From: R-RK-3 sp031399085
Lineage (GTDB): Bacteria > Pseudomonadota > Alphaproteobacteria > Rhizobiales > Rhodomicrobiaceae
NCBI GenBank assembly: GCA_031399085.1
Contig: JANNOQ010000061.1
Span: 1-64,000 of the forward strand
Direction of reading: 5' to 3'
Length of the DNA stretch: 64,000 bases
In this document: one piece after another, positions 33,541 through 42,191 of the stretch
Layout: each line of letters opens with the position of its first letter
How positions within the stretch are numbered: position 1 is the stretch's first letter
Notes under the pieces: model-generated
Databases searched by the model: none
Told to the model about the DNA's origin: nothing
What the model saw: only the letters and a program-made list of their open reading frames with translations
Program-made: the position numbers and the translations under genes

Positions 33541-34848
33541 TTAAAGAATAAACTTGCTCAGATCTGTATTCCTGGCCAGTTCGCCAATATGGTCCCGCAC
33601 ATAATCGGCGTCGATGGCGACGGTCCCGTTGCCGCGGTCGGACGCCTCGAAGCTGATCTCGTCGAGCACGCGCTCCATCACCGTGGAGAGCCGCCGCGCG
33701 CCGATATTCTCGATGCTTGAATTCACCTGCACGGCGATATCGGCAATCGCGTCGATGGCGTCCTCGGTGAATTCCAAGGTCACGCCTTCGGTCGCCAACA
33801 GCGCGATGGTTTGCTTGATGAGGCTGGCCTTCGGCTCGCGCAGGATGCGGCGGAAATCGTCGCCGGTGAGCGCGTTCAGCTCGACACGGATCGGCAGCCG
33901 GCCCTGCATTTCCGGCAGCAGGTCGGACGGCTTGGCGACATGGAACGCGCCGGACGCGATGAACAGGATGTGGTCCGTTTTCACCGGCCCGTATTTCGTG
34001 CCGACGGTCGTGCCTTCGATGAGCGGCAGCAAATCACGCTGCACGCCTTCGCGGCTGACATCGGCGCCGATCCGGTCCGAGCGCGCGCAGATCTTGTCGA
34101 TTTCGTCGATGAAGACGATGCCGTTATTCTCGACGACCCCGATGGCTTCCTGCACGATCTGATCGGTATCGAGCAGCTTGTCGGATTCCTCGTTGATCAG
34201 CAGCGCATAGCTTTCCCGCACGCTGGTCTTGCGCTTCTTGGTGCGTCCGCCGAGCGCCTTGCCGAGCATCTCGTTGATATTGATCATGCCGATCTGGCTG
34301 CCCGGCATTCCGGGGATTTCGAAGCTGGGCATTCCCGAGCCGGTATCGGCGACGTCGACCTCGATCTCCTTGTCGTCCATCTCGCCTGAGCGTAGCCGCT
34401 TGCGGAAGCTCTCGCGCGTCGAGGGCGAAGAATTCGGGCCGACCAGCGCGGTTATGACGCGCTCCTCCGCTTGCAGATGGGCGTTCGCCTGCACCTCCTT
34501 GCGCCTGGCCTCGCGGACGAGACTGACGCCAATTTCCATCAAATCACGGATGATCTGGTCGACATCGCGCCCGACATAGCCGACCTCGGTGAATTTCGTC
34601 GCCTCGACTTTGAGGAACGGCGCGTTAGCGAGCTTGGCCAGCCGGCGCGAAATCTCAGTCTTGCCGACGCCGGTCGGGCCGATCATCAGGATGTTCTTCG
34701 GCAGCACTTCCTCGCGCATCTCGCCTTCGAGCTGCTGCCTGCGCCAGCGGTTGCGCAGCGCAATGGCGACGGCGCGCTTGGCGTCGTTTTGACCGATGAT
34801 GTAGCGGTCAAGCTCGGAAACGATTTCACGGGGGGAAAAATTCGTCAT
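33541..34848 (-). CDS. hslU: ATP-dependent protease ATPase subunit HslU
   Basis: 435 residues, full family length. It has IVSELDRYIIGQNDAKRAVAIALRNRWRR, Walker A GPTGVGKT (57-64), the GYVGRDVDQIIRDL pore motif (GYVG), the I-domain insert (about 110-230), Walker B IVFIDEIDKI and a C-terminal ending DLSKFIL that docks into HslV. It unfolds substrates for HslV. It lies 22 bases after hslV on the same strand. Confidence 0.97.
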   Translation of the reverse strand: MTNFSPREIVSELDRYIIGQNDAKRAVAIALRNRWRRQQLEGEMREEVLPKNILMIGPTGVGKTEISRRLAKLANAPFLKVEATKFTEVGYVGRDVDQIIRDLMEIGVSLVREARRKEVQANAHLQAEERVITALVGPNSSPSTRESFRKRLRSGEMDDKEIEVDVADTGSGMPSFEIPGMPGSQIGMININEMLGKALGGRTKKRKTSVRESYALLINEESDKLLDTDQIVQEAIGVVENNGIVFIDEIDKICARSDRIGADVSREGVQRDLLPLIEGTTVGTKYGPVKTDHILFIASGAFHVAKPSDLLPEMQGRLPIRVELNALTGDDFRRILREPKASLIKQTIALLATEGVTLEFTEDAIDAIADIAVQVNSSIENIGARRLSTVMERVLDEISFEASDRGNGTVAIDADYVRDHIGELARNTDLSKFIL

Positions 34849-34870
34849 TCAGGACCAACCAACTTTCGCC

Positions 34871-35440
34871 TCAACCCCCAACTGAGGAAGGGAGGCTTTC
34901 CACAATGAGATTGTTATTCGTATACACACAGATGTCGGCGGCGATCGCCATGGCCTTGCGCGCGATGGCTTCGGCGTCCATGTCGGTATCGAGCAGCGCC
35001 CGCGCGGCGGCAAGCGCGTAATTGCCGCCGGACCCAATGCCCATCACATGCATCTCCGGCTCCAGCACATCGCCCGTACCGGTGAGAACGAGGGTGTTCG
35101 ACCGGTCCGCCACGATCATCATCGCCTCAAGCCGGCGCAAATAGCGGTCGGTGCGCCAGTCCTTGGCCAGATCGACGCAGGCGCGCAAGAGCTGCTCGGG
35201 ATATTGATCGAGCTTCGCCTCCAGGCGCTCAAGCAGCGTGAACGCATCGGCGGTCGCGCCGGCAAACCCCGATATGACGTTGCCCTTGCCGAGGCTGCGG
35301 ACCTTCCGGGCATTGCCTTTTATCACCGTCTGGCCGAGCGAAACCTGCCCGTCGCCGGCGATCACCACCCGATTGCCCTTGCGGACCGTCAGGATGGTCG
35401 TGCCGTGCCAATTTGCGAAGCTGGAGGTGGGTTCGGTCAT
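34871..35440 (-). CDS. hslV: ATP-dependent protease peptidase subunit HslV
   Basis: 189 residues from the ATG at 35440. Threonine protease: the nucleophile is Thr14 in HGTTILTVRKG, exposed by removing a 13-residue propeptide (MTEPTSSFANWHG). E. coli HslV loses only its Met, so this propeptide is longer, as seen in other alphaproteobacteria. Other signatures are VVIAGDGQVSLGQTVIKGNARKVR and GIGSGGNYALAAARAL. The ribosome-binding site (GGAAAA) is weak. Divergent from hisB across 133 bp. Confidence 0.95.
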   Translation of the reverse strand: MTEPTSSFANWHGTTILTVRKGNRVVIAGDGQVSLGQTVIKGNARKVRSLGKGNVISGFAGATADAFTLLERLEAKLDQYPEQLLRACVDLAKDWRTDRYLRRLEAMMIVADRSNTLVLTGTGDVLEPEMHVMGIGSGGNYALAAARALLDTDMDAEAIARKAMAIAADICVYTNNNLIVESLPSSVGG

Positions 35441-35573
35441 GTTTTCCGACTTGAAAATGCTGCGATCCATATCGTAAACGGTGTATCCGATATCAAGCTT
35501 TCGCTGGTAAGGTGCGAGCGCAATTGGAAAGTTTGCCGGCAACGCCACGCCGCGTTTATACCTGGACGAAATT

Positions 35574-36167
35574 ATGCGCAATGCCAGCATCGACCGTAAG
35601 ACCAACGAAACCCAGATCACCGTCGAGGTGAACCTCGATGGGACCGGTCTCTATGACATTAACACGGGCATCGGGTTCCTCGACCATATGCTGGAACAGC
35701 TCTCGCGGCATTCGCTGATCGACATCAAGCTGAAGGCGGAAGGCGACCTTCATATTGACCAGCATCACACGGCTGAGGATAGCGGTATCGCTCTGGGCCT
35801 GGCCGTGGCGAAGGCGCTCGGCGACAAGCGGGGCATTACACGCTACGCCTCGGTGCATCTGCCGATGGACGAGGCGATGACGCGGGTCGCGCTCGATGTT
35901 TCCGGGCGCCCGTTTCTCGTCTGGAAGGTTGCGTTTCCGGCGGCCAAGATCGGCCAAATGGATAGCGAACTGTTCCGCGAATGGTTCCAGGCCTTCGCGC
36001 AGAATGCCGGCATCACTCTGCATGTGGAAAATCTTTACGGCGCCAATTCGCACCACATCGCAGAAACTTGCTATAAGGGCCTGGCAAGAGCCTTGCGGGC
36101 CGCGATCGCCATCGACGCGGCGCAGGGTGGCCTACTTCCCACGACCAAGGGCACGCTTGGCGGATAA
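35574..36167 (+). CDS. hisB: Imidazoleglycerol-phosphate dehydratase
   Basis: 197 residues, monofunctional HisB. The two metal-binding repeats are visible: GFLDHMLEQLSRHSLID...DQHHTAEDSGIALG and the second half HHIAETCYKGLARALR. It catalyses dehydration of imidazoleglycerol phosphate, step 6 of histidine biosynthesis. ATG at 35574. First gene of the rightward his cluster. Confidence 0.96.
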   Translation: MRNASIDRKTNETQITVEVNLDGTGLYDINTGIGFLDHMLEQLSRHSLIDIKLKAEGDLHIDQHHTAEDSGIALGLAVAKALGDKRGITRYASVHLPMDEAMTRVALDVSGRPFLVWKVAFPAAKIGQMDSELFREWFQAFAQNAGITLHVENLYGANSHHIAETCYKGLARALRAAIAIDAAQGGLLPTTKGTLGG

Positions 36168-36188
36168 TCACGGCGGAAAGGACAGCCG

Positions 36189-36692
36189 GTGCAGACCTAC
36201 ACCGTTTACGAACCCAAAGTGGCGCCGGAAGACACCGACGAGCGCGCGCTTAATCTGGTCTTTGTCAAGGAAGGCTTCTCGTTTTGGGCGCTCCTCGTCC
36301 CGGGGATCTGGCTGCTGCTGAACCGGCTGTGGCGCGGGCTGCTGCTTTACCTGGCGCTCAGCATCGGGCTGGTCGTGGCGCTTTCGGCAATGGGAGCGAG
36401 CGAGCAGGTGATTGCCTGGGGCGGTTTTGTCATCAACCTGATCTTTGCCTTCGAGGCGCGCGACATTTACCGCGCCTCGCTGGAGCGGCGGGGCTATGTG
36501 ATGAAGAGCGTCGTTTCCGGCCGCAATCTGGAAGAATGCGAACGCCGCTATTTGATGGAATGGCTGCCCGAAGCAAGGAGCGACCGTCTCCGCATGTCCG
36601 CCCTGTCGGCGACAGGCGCGCCGGTGGCAGGTGGCGCCGTGCAAGGGCCGGGCGTGCCGGTGATCGGGATGTTTCCGTCGCACGGCGGTTGA
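36189..36692 (+). CDS. DUF2628 membrane protein
   Basis: 167 residues from a GTG. Pattern MQTYTVYEPKVAPEDTDERALNLVFVKEGFSFWALLVPGIWLLLNRLWRG is characteristic of DUF2628. Two or three hydrophobic helices follow (LLLYLALSIGLVVALSAMG, VIAWGGFVINLIFAFEARD), then a polar C-terminus with Gly/Pro/Ala. This gene is habitually found between hisB and hisH in Hyphomicrobiales, which supports it being real; its function is unknown. Confidence 0.88.
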   Translation: MQTYTVYEPKVAPEDTDERALNLVFVKEGFSFWALLVPGIWLLLNRLWRGLLLYLALSIGLVVALSAMGASEQVIAWGGFVINLIFAFEARDIYRASLERRGYVMKSVVSGRNLEECERRYLMEWLPEARSDRLRMSALSATGAPVAGGAVQGPGVPVIGMFPSHGG

Positions 36693-36695
36693 GGC

Positions 36696-37346
36696 ATGAA
36701 TCTCGCTATCGTCGATTACGGTTCGGGCAATCTGCATTCGGCGGCCAAGGCATTTGAACGCGCGGCGGCAGAGGCTGGGACCGGCCACCGCATTCTTGTG
36801 ACGTCGGACCCCGAGGCTGTGCGGCGCGCGGAACACATCGTCCTGCCCGGCGTGGGAGCTTACGCCGATTGCTTGGCGGGCCTGCGCGGGGTGGACGGAA
36901 TGCTGGACGCGCTCCAGGCCAGCGTGCGGCGTGAAGGCAAGCCGTTCCTCGGCATCTGCGTCGGAATGCAACTGCTTTCCGAGCGCGGCTATGAACACAG
37001 CGTGACGGAGGGGCTGGGCTGGGTGAAGGGCGAGGTTCGAATGATCGAGCCTGGCGACCCAAGCCTCAAAATCCCGCATATGGGCTGGAACACGCTCAAT
37101 CCCAATCGAGAGCACCCATTGCTGGAAGGCATCCCAGCCGGGGCGGACGGCTGGCACGCTTATTTCGTGCATTCATACGCCTTGACGAAGGCGGACGGCG
37201 GCGAAGTCGTCGCGAACGCGGATTATGGCGGCCCCGTCGCCGCGATTGTCGCCAAGGACAATGTCGCCGGCACGCAGTTTCACCCTGAGAAGAGCCAGAA
37301 ACTGGGCCTCAGGCTGATTGCCAATTTTCTCCGGTGGCGGCCGTGA
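36696..37346 (+). CDS. hisH: Imidazole glycerol phosphate synthase, glutaminase subunit
   Basis: 216 residues, class I glutamine amidotransferase. Nucleophile Cys88 lies in LGICVGMQLL; His196 and Glu198 lie in QFHPEKSQ. HisH supplies ammonia to HisF. The start is four bases after the DUF2628 stop. Its 3' end overlaps a gene on the other strand by about 38 bases. Confidence 0.96.
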   Translation: MNLAIVDYGSGNLHSAAKAFERAAAEAGTGHRILVTSDPEAVRRAEHIVLPGVGAYADCLAGLRGVDGMLDALQASVRREGKPFLGICVGMQLLSERGYEHSVTEGLGWVKGEVRMIEPGDPSLKIPHMGWNTLNPNREHPLLEGIPAGADGWHAYFVHSYALTKADGGEVVANADYGGPVAAIVAKDNVAGTQFHPEKSQKLGLRLIANFLRWRP

Positions 37347-37692
37347 GCAGATGCGACGAGCGCGTTTCGGCCTTTCGCGACAGCACATTGGCGAGCAATT
37401 TTCCGGGCGCCCGCTCATTGGCTGAGATCGCGGTCATCCGGCAGGGAGTACCCGGCGCGATGTCCATGCCCGCGAAATCGCCGCCCGCTTCGCAAATATA
37501 AAGCTTGTCGCCGGTGATGAGGTGAGCGCCGAGCAAGCCGCGAATGTCCGCCGCCGAAAGCTCGGTCTCGACAATCCAAAGATTGGCGAGCGGGTGCTCC
37601 CAATCATCGCCGAGCCGCTTGATCTCGCGCGTGAAGTCAGAATAGTTATTGTCGGGCCGGTAGAGGTCGTAAGAGATGATATAGCGCCGCAT
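37309..37692 (-). CDS. Cas2-like / SinR-type small protein, stand-alone
   Basis: 127 residues. The first ~80 (MRRYIISYDLYRPDNNYSDFTREIKRLGD...HPLANLWIVETELSAADIRGLLGAHLITGDKLYICEAGGDFAG) follow the beta-alpha-beta ferredoxin-like plan of Cas2/VapD relatives: YDL on strand 1, a helix, a WxV strand, then DKLYI. The C-terminal ~45 residues are an extension. No repeats, cas1 or other cas genes are near, so CRISPR function is not implied. It is antisense to the his cluster and overlaps the end of hisH. Nuclease activity is possible for the fold but not shown. Confidence 0.65.
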   Translation of the reverse strand: MRRYIISYDLYRPDNNYSDFTREIKRLGDDWEHPLANLWIVETELSAADIRGLLGAHLITGDKLYICEAGGDFAGMDIAPGTPCRMTAISANERAPGKLLANVLSRKAETRSSHLLTAATGENWQSA

Positions 37693-37825
37693 TGGATCCT
37701 ATCCGATCAAAAACTCGGAAAACTCGGCTCCAGACGCGGCTACAAAAAGGAGCGCACACTTAACGCGCGACTCAACAAGGGTATTGTCCCAAACACTTAT
37801 GTCTCATTTTAGGCGATTTTAACGG

Positions 37826-38554
37826 ATGCGGCTGTTTCCCGCCATAGATTTGAAAGACGGCCAATGCGTGCGTCTCAGACAGGGCCTTATGGAGGAGGCG
37901 ACCGTCTTCGGCGACGACCCGGCCGCCCAGGCGCGGGCGTTCGAGCAGCTCGGTTTCGACTATCTGCATGTCGTTGATCTAAATGGCGCTTTTGAGGGCG
38001 AGCCGGTCAACGCAGCGGCGGTGCGGGCGATATTGGAAACGCTATCAATCCCGGTGCAGCTCGGGGGCGGCATCCGCTCGATGACGCAGATTGAGAGATG
38101 GCTCACGGAAGGGGTCGCCCGTGTCATTTTAGGCACAGTCGCCGTCCGCGACCCGGAGCTGGTGCGGGAAGCGGCGGCAGCGTTTCCCGGCAAAGTCGTT
38201 GTCGGCATCGACGCGCGCGACGGGCTGGTCGCTATCGAAGGCTGGGCGGAGACGAGCGAATTGACGGCCACCGAGCTAGCCAAGCGTTTCGAGGATGCTG
38301 GCGTCGCCGCGATCATCCACACGGACATTTCCCGCGACGGGCTGCTGACGGGCCTTAATCTGGATGCGACGGCGGCCTTGGCGTGCGAGGTGTCGATCCC
38401 CACGATCGCTTCGGGCGGCTTGGCGGGGATTGAAGACATTCGGCGGTTGATGCAACCGGACTATGCCATGCTGGAAGGCGCAATCGCTGGACGCGCACTA
38501 TACGATGGGCGGCTGGATGCGAAAGAGGCGCTGGTACTGATCGGGGGGGCATGA
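37826..38554 (+). CDS. hisA: ProFAR isomerase (phosphoribosylformimino-AICAR-phosphate isomerase)
   Basis: 242-residue TIM barrel. Catalytic Asp8 lies in FPAIDLKDGQCVRL and the second Asp in IIHTDISRDG. Phosphate-binding loops are QLGGGIRS and ASGGLAG. It catalyses step 4 of histidine biosynthesis and yields the HisF/HisH substrate. It starts after a 133-bp gap behind the antisense gene, so it may have its own promoter. Confidence 0.96.
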   Translation: MRLFPAIDLKDGQCVRLRQGLMEEATVFGDDPAAQARAFEQLGFDYLHVVDLNGAFEGEPVNAAAVRAILETLSIPVQLGGGIRSMTQIERWLTEGVARVILGTVAVRDPELVREAAAAFPGKVVVGIDARDGLVAIEGWAETSELTATELAKRFEDAGVAAIIHTDISRDGLLTGLNLDATAALACEVSIPTIASGGLAGIEDIRRLMQPDYAMLEGAIAGRALYDGRLDAKEALVLIGGA

Positions 38555-38617
38555 ATTGGGTCGCGGGGCCGGTGACTGTGCCAATTTATGATAGACTGCT
38601 TTTGGAGGAGCGTGACG

Positions 38618-38851
38618 ATGTCCTTGCCCGATCCGCTGATTACCATCTCGCCTGACTATCTGAGCGGCGCACCCGTGTTCACCGGCACGCGCGTCCCCGT
38701 GCGAGCCTTGTTCGACTATTTGGAAGCTGGCGAGTCTTTGGCCGCGTTCCTTGCCCAATTTCCCGGTGTGAGCCGTGATCACGCGGTTGCGGTTATCAAG
38801 CTGGCGGCAAAAACCGTCACGCGCGGCGAAGGCGGCTCCAAGGCTGCATAA
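38618..38851 (+). CDS. DUF433 antitoxin
   Basis: 77 residues from the ATG at 38618 with GGAGGAG upstream. The family core is LITISPDYLSGAPVFTGTRVPVRALFDYLEAGESLAAFLAQFPGVSRDHAVAVI, a small HTH-like domain. DUF433 proteins are the antitoxins of DUF5615 PIN-like toxins, whose gene starts three bases downstream. The pair is inserted between hisA and hisF. Confidence 0.9.
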   Translation: MSLPDPLITISPDYLSGAPVFTGTRVPVRALFDYLEAGESLAAFLAQFPGVSRDHAVAVIKLAAKTVTRGEGGSKAA

Positions 38852-38853
38852 CA

Positions 38854-39180
38854 ATGAGAGTGCTGCTCGATGAATGCATCCCGCAGGACTTCCGCTACGA
38901 ATTCGGCGGGCTAGAAAACGTTGAGGTTCAGACCGCGCGTTTTGCACAGCTTCACCAATGCACAGACGCCGACCTTTTGGACGCAATTGCGGGCCGCTTC
39001 GATATATTGGTCACCATCGACACCAGTCTTCGCTACCAGCAAAATATCGCCGGTCGGCCATTTGCGGTGATCGTGCTTCGCGCGGCGAGCAATCGTCTGT
39101 CTGACTTGCTGCCGCTTGCGCCGGAATTGCGTCGCGCGTTAGACAAGGTCAATCCAGGCGAATTTCGAGACATCGTTTAG
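38854..39180 (+). CDS. DUF5615 PIN-like toxin
   Basis: 108 residues: MRVLLDECIPQDFRYEF...ARFAQLHQCTDADLLDAIAGRFDILVTIDTSLRYQQNIAGRPFAVIVLRA. The acidic residues of a Mut7-C/PIN-like nuclease site are present (Asp6, the D of TDADLL, and VTIDTS). It is probably an RNase restrained by the DUF433 partner. Its stop is five bases before hisF, so it sits inside the his transcript. Confidence 0.88.
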   Translation: MRVLLDECIPQDFRYEFGGLENVEVQTARFAQLHQCTDADLLDAIAGRFDILVTIDTSLRYQQNIAGRPFAVIVLRAASNRLSDLLPLAPELRRALDKVNPGEFRDIV

Positions 39181-39185
39181 ACGAA

Positions 39186-39959
39186 ATGCTAAAGATCCGC
39201 ATCATCCCGTGCCTCGACGTCAAAGACGGCCGCGTCGTCAAAGGGATCAATTTCGTCGACCTGCGCGATGCGGGCGACCCCGTCGAGGCGGCGACCGCCT
39301 ATGACGCCGCCGGGGCCGATGAGCTCTGCTTCCTCGACATCACCGCCAGCCACGAAAATCGCGGCATCATCTTCGACGTGGTGACGCGCACGGCGGAGCG
39401 CTGTTTCATGCCGCTGACCGTCGGTGGCGGCGTACGCGTGGTCGAAGATGTTCGCCGCCTCCTTCATGCGGGCGCGGACAAAGTCTCCATCAACACCGCC
39501 GCCGTGACCGACCGCCACTTCGTCGCCCGCGCAGCGGAGAAATTCGGCGTGCAGTGCATCGTTGTCGCCATCGACGCCAAGCGCGTCTCGGCCGTTGACG
39601 AGCCGCAGCGCTGGGAAATCTTCACGCATGGCGGGCGCAATCCGACCGGTCTCGACGCCATCGCCTATGCCAGCGAGGTGGTCGCCCTCGGCGCTGGCGA
39701 AATCCTCCTCACCTCGATGGACCGCGACGGCACGCGCGCAGGCTTCGACATACCGCTGACCCGCGCCATATCCGACGCCGTGACTGTGCCGGTGATTGCC
39801 TCGGGGGGTGTCGGCACGCTCGACCATCTCGTCGAGGGTGTGCGCGATGGCCATGCCAGCGCCGTGCTGGCGGCCTCCATCTTCCATTTCGGCGATCATT
39901 CGATCGGCGAGGCCAAAGCGCATATGGCCGCCGCCGGCATCGCGGTCCGGCTGGATTAA
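39186..39959 (+). CDS. hisF: Imidazole glycerol phosphate synthase, cyclase subunit
   Basis: 257-residue TIM barrel. Catalytic Asp11 lies in IPCLDVKDGRVVKG and the second Asp in LLTSMDRDGT (about 180 in). Phosphate loops VGGGVR and ASGGVG are present. With HisH it makes IGP and AICAR from PRFAR. hisE, which commonly follows hisF in this group, is absent; an ArsR gene converges on the stop codon and overlaps it. Confidence 0.97.
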   Translation: MLKIRIIPCLDVKDGRVVKGINFVDLRDAGDPVEAATAYDAAGADELCFLDITASHENRGIIFDVVTRTAERCFMPLTVGGGVRVVEDVRRLLHAGADKVSINTAAVTDRHFVARAAEKFGVQCIVVAIDAKRVSAVDEPQRWEIFTHGGRNPTGLDAIAYASEVVALGAGEILLTSMDRDGTRAGFDIPLTRAISDAVTVPVIASGGVGTLDHLVEGVRDGHASAVLAASIFHFGDHSIGEAKAHMAAAGIAVRLD

Positions 39960-40288
39960 GCCTGCGTTGGCTGCTCTGCCTCGTTGGCCGCCGCCAGAAC
40001 GGCGTCGAGCAATCCTGGGAACTGTGCGTCGAGCTCGTCGCGGCGCAAACGGTTTATGATGTAGACGCCTGATTTGCGCGTAAAAATCACCCCCGCCTCG
40101 CGTAGCAGCCGGAAATGATGATGCTGAGTCGATTTCGGCAACTCCAGTCCGCATACAGCGGCGCTGCAGGGCAACTCGCTGGACCGATTGAGCGCCTGCA
40201 CGATTTTCAAGCGCGTGGAATCGCCAAGCGCGTAAAGCACGCTCTCGAGCTTCAGCTCTCCGGCGGGGGGATGATGAAAGGGTCGCAT
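39956..40288 (-). CDS. ArsR-family transcriptional regulator
   Basis: 110 residues, compact winged HTH: ESVLYALGDSTRLKIVQALNRSSELPCSAAVCGLELPKSTQHHHFRLLREAGVIFTRKSGVYIINRLRRDEL. No clear metal-site Cys pair (CVC) is present on the recognition helix, so a non-metal signal is likely. It is divergent from the SDR gene with an imperfect palindrome between them. Confidence 0.9.
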   Translation of the reverse strand: MRPFHHPPAGELKLESVLYALGDSTRLKIVQALNRSSELPCSAAVCGLELPKSTQHHHFRLLREAGVIFTRKSGVYIINRLRRDELDAQFPGLLDAVLAAANEAEQPTQA

Positions 40289-40314
40289 ACACTAGAATGT
40301 GATGGCTAACATTC

Positions 40315-40353
40315 AGAGTTCAATAGTTCGAAAAACTTGAACTATCGAACTCT
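40315..40353. promoter_or_regulatory. Imperfect palindrome, candidate ArsR operator
   Basis: AGAGTTCAATAGTTC and GAACTATCGAACTCT are inverted arms with one mismatch across a 9-base centre. It sits between the divergent ArsR and SDR genes, so it probably governs both. Confidence 0.65.
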
Positions 40354-40393
40354 GTCCTTATTTGAAGTTTCCCAACAATCATGGAGTACAGCG

Positions 40394-41155
40394 ATGACTG
40401 AGAAAAATCATAATTCCGAGCGCTTGGCCGGCAGGGTCGCCGTGGTCACGGGCGGCAGCAGGGGCATCGGCGCGGCTATCGCCAAACGCCTCGCTGCGGA
40501 CGGCGCCTCGGTCGCCATCAGCTATTCCGCTTCCCCCGAAGCCGCCGAGAAAATCGTGGCTGAGATCGAAGCGCAAGGCGGTAGGAGCCTGGCAATCAAG
40601 GCGGACGCCGCCGACGCCGGACAGGTACAAACTCTGATTGCGCTTACTGTCAAACAATTCGGCCGACTAGACATTTTGGTCAACAATGCCGGCGTGTTTA
40701 TTGCCAAGCCTGTGACCGACGTCACGGATGCGGATTACGACCAGGTCTTTAACGTCAATGTCCGCGCCGTGTTCACCGCAGTGCGCGAGGCGGCCAAGCA
40801 TATGGGCGAAGGCGGGCGCGTCATCACCATCGGTTCGGTGAATGGCGAGCGCATCTCCTATGTCGGTGGCGCGCTCTACGGCGCCAGCAAATTTGCCGTG
40901 AAAGGTTTCACCAAGGGCTGGGCGCGCGAACTCGCGCCGAAGGGCATAACGGTGAACGTGGTCCAACCTGGCCCGATCGACACTGATATGAACCCAGCGG
41001 CGGGCGAATTTGCCGGTTACATGGCACCTCTCACTGCGCTCGGCCGCTATGGCAAACCGGCGGAAGTCGCGGAAGTGGTGGCATTCCTAGCCGGTCCCGA
41101 ATCATCCTATGTGACGGGCGCGGCAATCAATGTTGACGGCGGCATCGAGGCGTAA
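40394..41155 (+). CDS. Short-chain dehydrogenase/reductase (3-oxoacyl-ACP reductase-like)
   Basis: 253 residues from the ATG at 40394 (GGAG seven bases upstream). It has the Rossmann motif TGGSRGIG, the NNAG motif, and catalytic Ser with Tyr-x-x-x-Lys in GGALYGASKFAVKG. The C-terminal YVTGAAINVDGGIEA is typical of classical SDRs. The substrate is unknown; the basic TGG(S)R pocket suggests NADP(H). Likely the target of the divergent ArsR regulator. Confidence 0.9.
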   Translation: MTEKNHNSERLAGRVAVVTGGSRGIGAAIAKRLAADGASVAISYSASPEAAEKIVAEIEAQGGRSLAIKADAADAGQVQTLIALTVKQFGRLDILVNNAGVFIAKPVTDVTDADYDQVFNVNVRAVFTAVREAAKHMGEGGRVITIGSVNGERISYVGGALYGASKFAVKGFTKGWARELAPKGITVNVVQPGPIDTDMNPAAGEFAGYMAPLTALGRYGKPAEVAEVVAFLAGPESSYVTGAAINVDGGIEA

Positions 41156-41322
41156 GAAAACGCGCAACGCGGCCTTTGCTATATCCCAACCTGCTGCCGG
41201 TGACGACCGCTGGACGCATATCGCGCTTGTGGATGGCTGCTCTTTTGCCGTCGCCGCCCGTGGCATTGTCCGGGCGGCTTCGGCACCATACGCCAATGAT
41301 TCGCGGACCAGGGGGAGCGGCG

Positions 41323-42093
41323 ATGACGGCGAACTTGGCTTACAGTAAGTATACTGTCGATCTCTGGTGGACCGACCTCAACCCAACCGAGATCGGCCTG
41401 TTTAAGCATTCGCGTCAACGCGCGAAATCGCGCCAGTTCAGCAAGGATTCCGACGTCATCGGTGAAGTCGATGTGAATGGTGAGCGCACCGGGTTGCTCA
41501 CCTATCGTCGCGGCCTCTGGGAGGAGGCGGAGGGCATGAAGAAGCGCCTCGTCATCAAGCTGTTCTCCGAGGAAATGAATTGGCGCGGCACCATGGACAT
41601 GCTGCTCGGCCGCAGCTTGCAATTGACGCTCGGCGCGAATGGCTTTCCGGTGGCGGCCTTCACGGTCAATCTTTCAGGGCATGAGCAGCTCGTCAATGTC
41701 GAGCGCTCGGCGCGCAAATGGCCGTTTATACCGGAGGATTATTCGTTTTTCCTCATGCATGACAGGCAGGCGCGCTTCTACCGGCTGCGGCGCGACTGGA
41801 TCAGTATTGGCGCCGATTACTCGCTTTTCGACGAGCGCGGCACGCGGATCGGCCATTTGAACGGCCGCATTCTCAACCTTGGCGGCCGCTGGGACGTGCG
41901 CATCCGCGAGGATCACGATAATCCCCGGCTGAACGGCGTGCTGCAGCTTTTCTGCGGGATGCTACGTTTTCGCGCCGTGTCCGAGCGGCATATTCGCAGG
42001 CTTTCCCGCGAGATCAGGCGCGGCAAGCTCGACGCCCAGATCGAGACGCATGAAACGGATCTTTATCTCAATCCGCGCCGGCACAATGCCTGA
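41323..42093 (+). CDS. Conserved hypothetical protein, possible LURP-one/tubby-C-like fold
   Basis: 256 residues from the ATG at 41323 with GGGGGAG upstream. Beta-rich, with repeated strand-turn patterns such as FFLMHDRQARFYRLRRDWISIGADYSLFDERGTRIGHLNGRILNLGGRWDVRI, which recall LURP-one-related proteins (single 'DxxGxxIG' turns). No membrane segment. The C-terminal ~40 residues are helical and charged. This family call is weak. The gene is convergent with a caspase-like gene. Confidence 0.6.
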   Translation: MTANLAYSKYTVDLWWTDLNPTEIGLFKHSRQRAKSRQFSKDSDVIGEVDVNGERTGLLTYRRGLWEEAEGMKKRLVIKLFSEEMNWRGTMDMLLGRSLQLTLGANGFPVAAFTVNLSGHEQLVNVERSARKWPFIPEDYSFFLMHDRQARFYRLRRDWISIGADYSLFDERGTRIGHLNGRILNLGGRWDVRIREDHDNPRLNGVLQLFCGMLRFRAVSERHIRRLSREIRRGKLDAQIETHETDLYLNPRRHNA

Positions 42094-42191
42094 GGGCGTT
42101 CGAGTCGCAGAACGTCAAAACGTCTGTGACGGCATCCTTTCATCCCCTTTCGCGGATTGCGAGGAATGTTGTCGCCTGACTTGATCCTTCG

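Noticed and set aside
37309..37692. CRISPR-associated Cas2
   Set aside because: No repeat-spacer array and no cas1 or other cas gene in the window; only the fold resembles Cas2.
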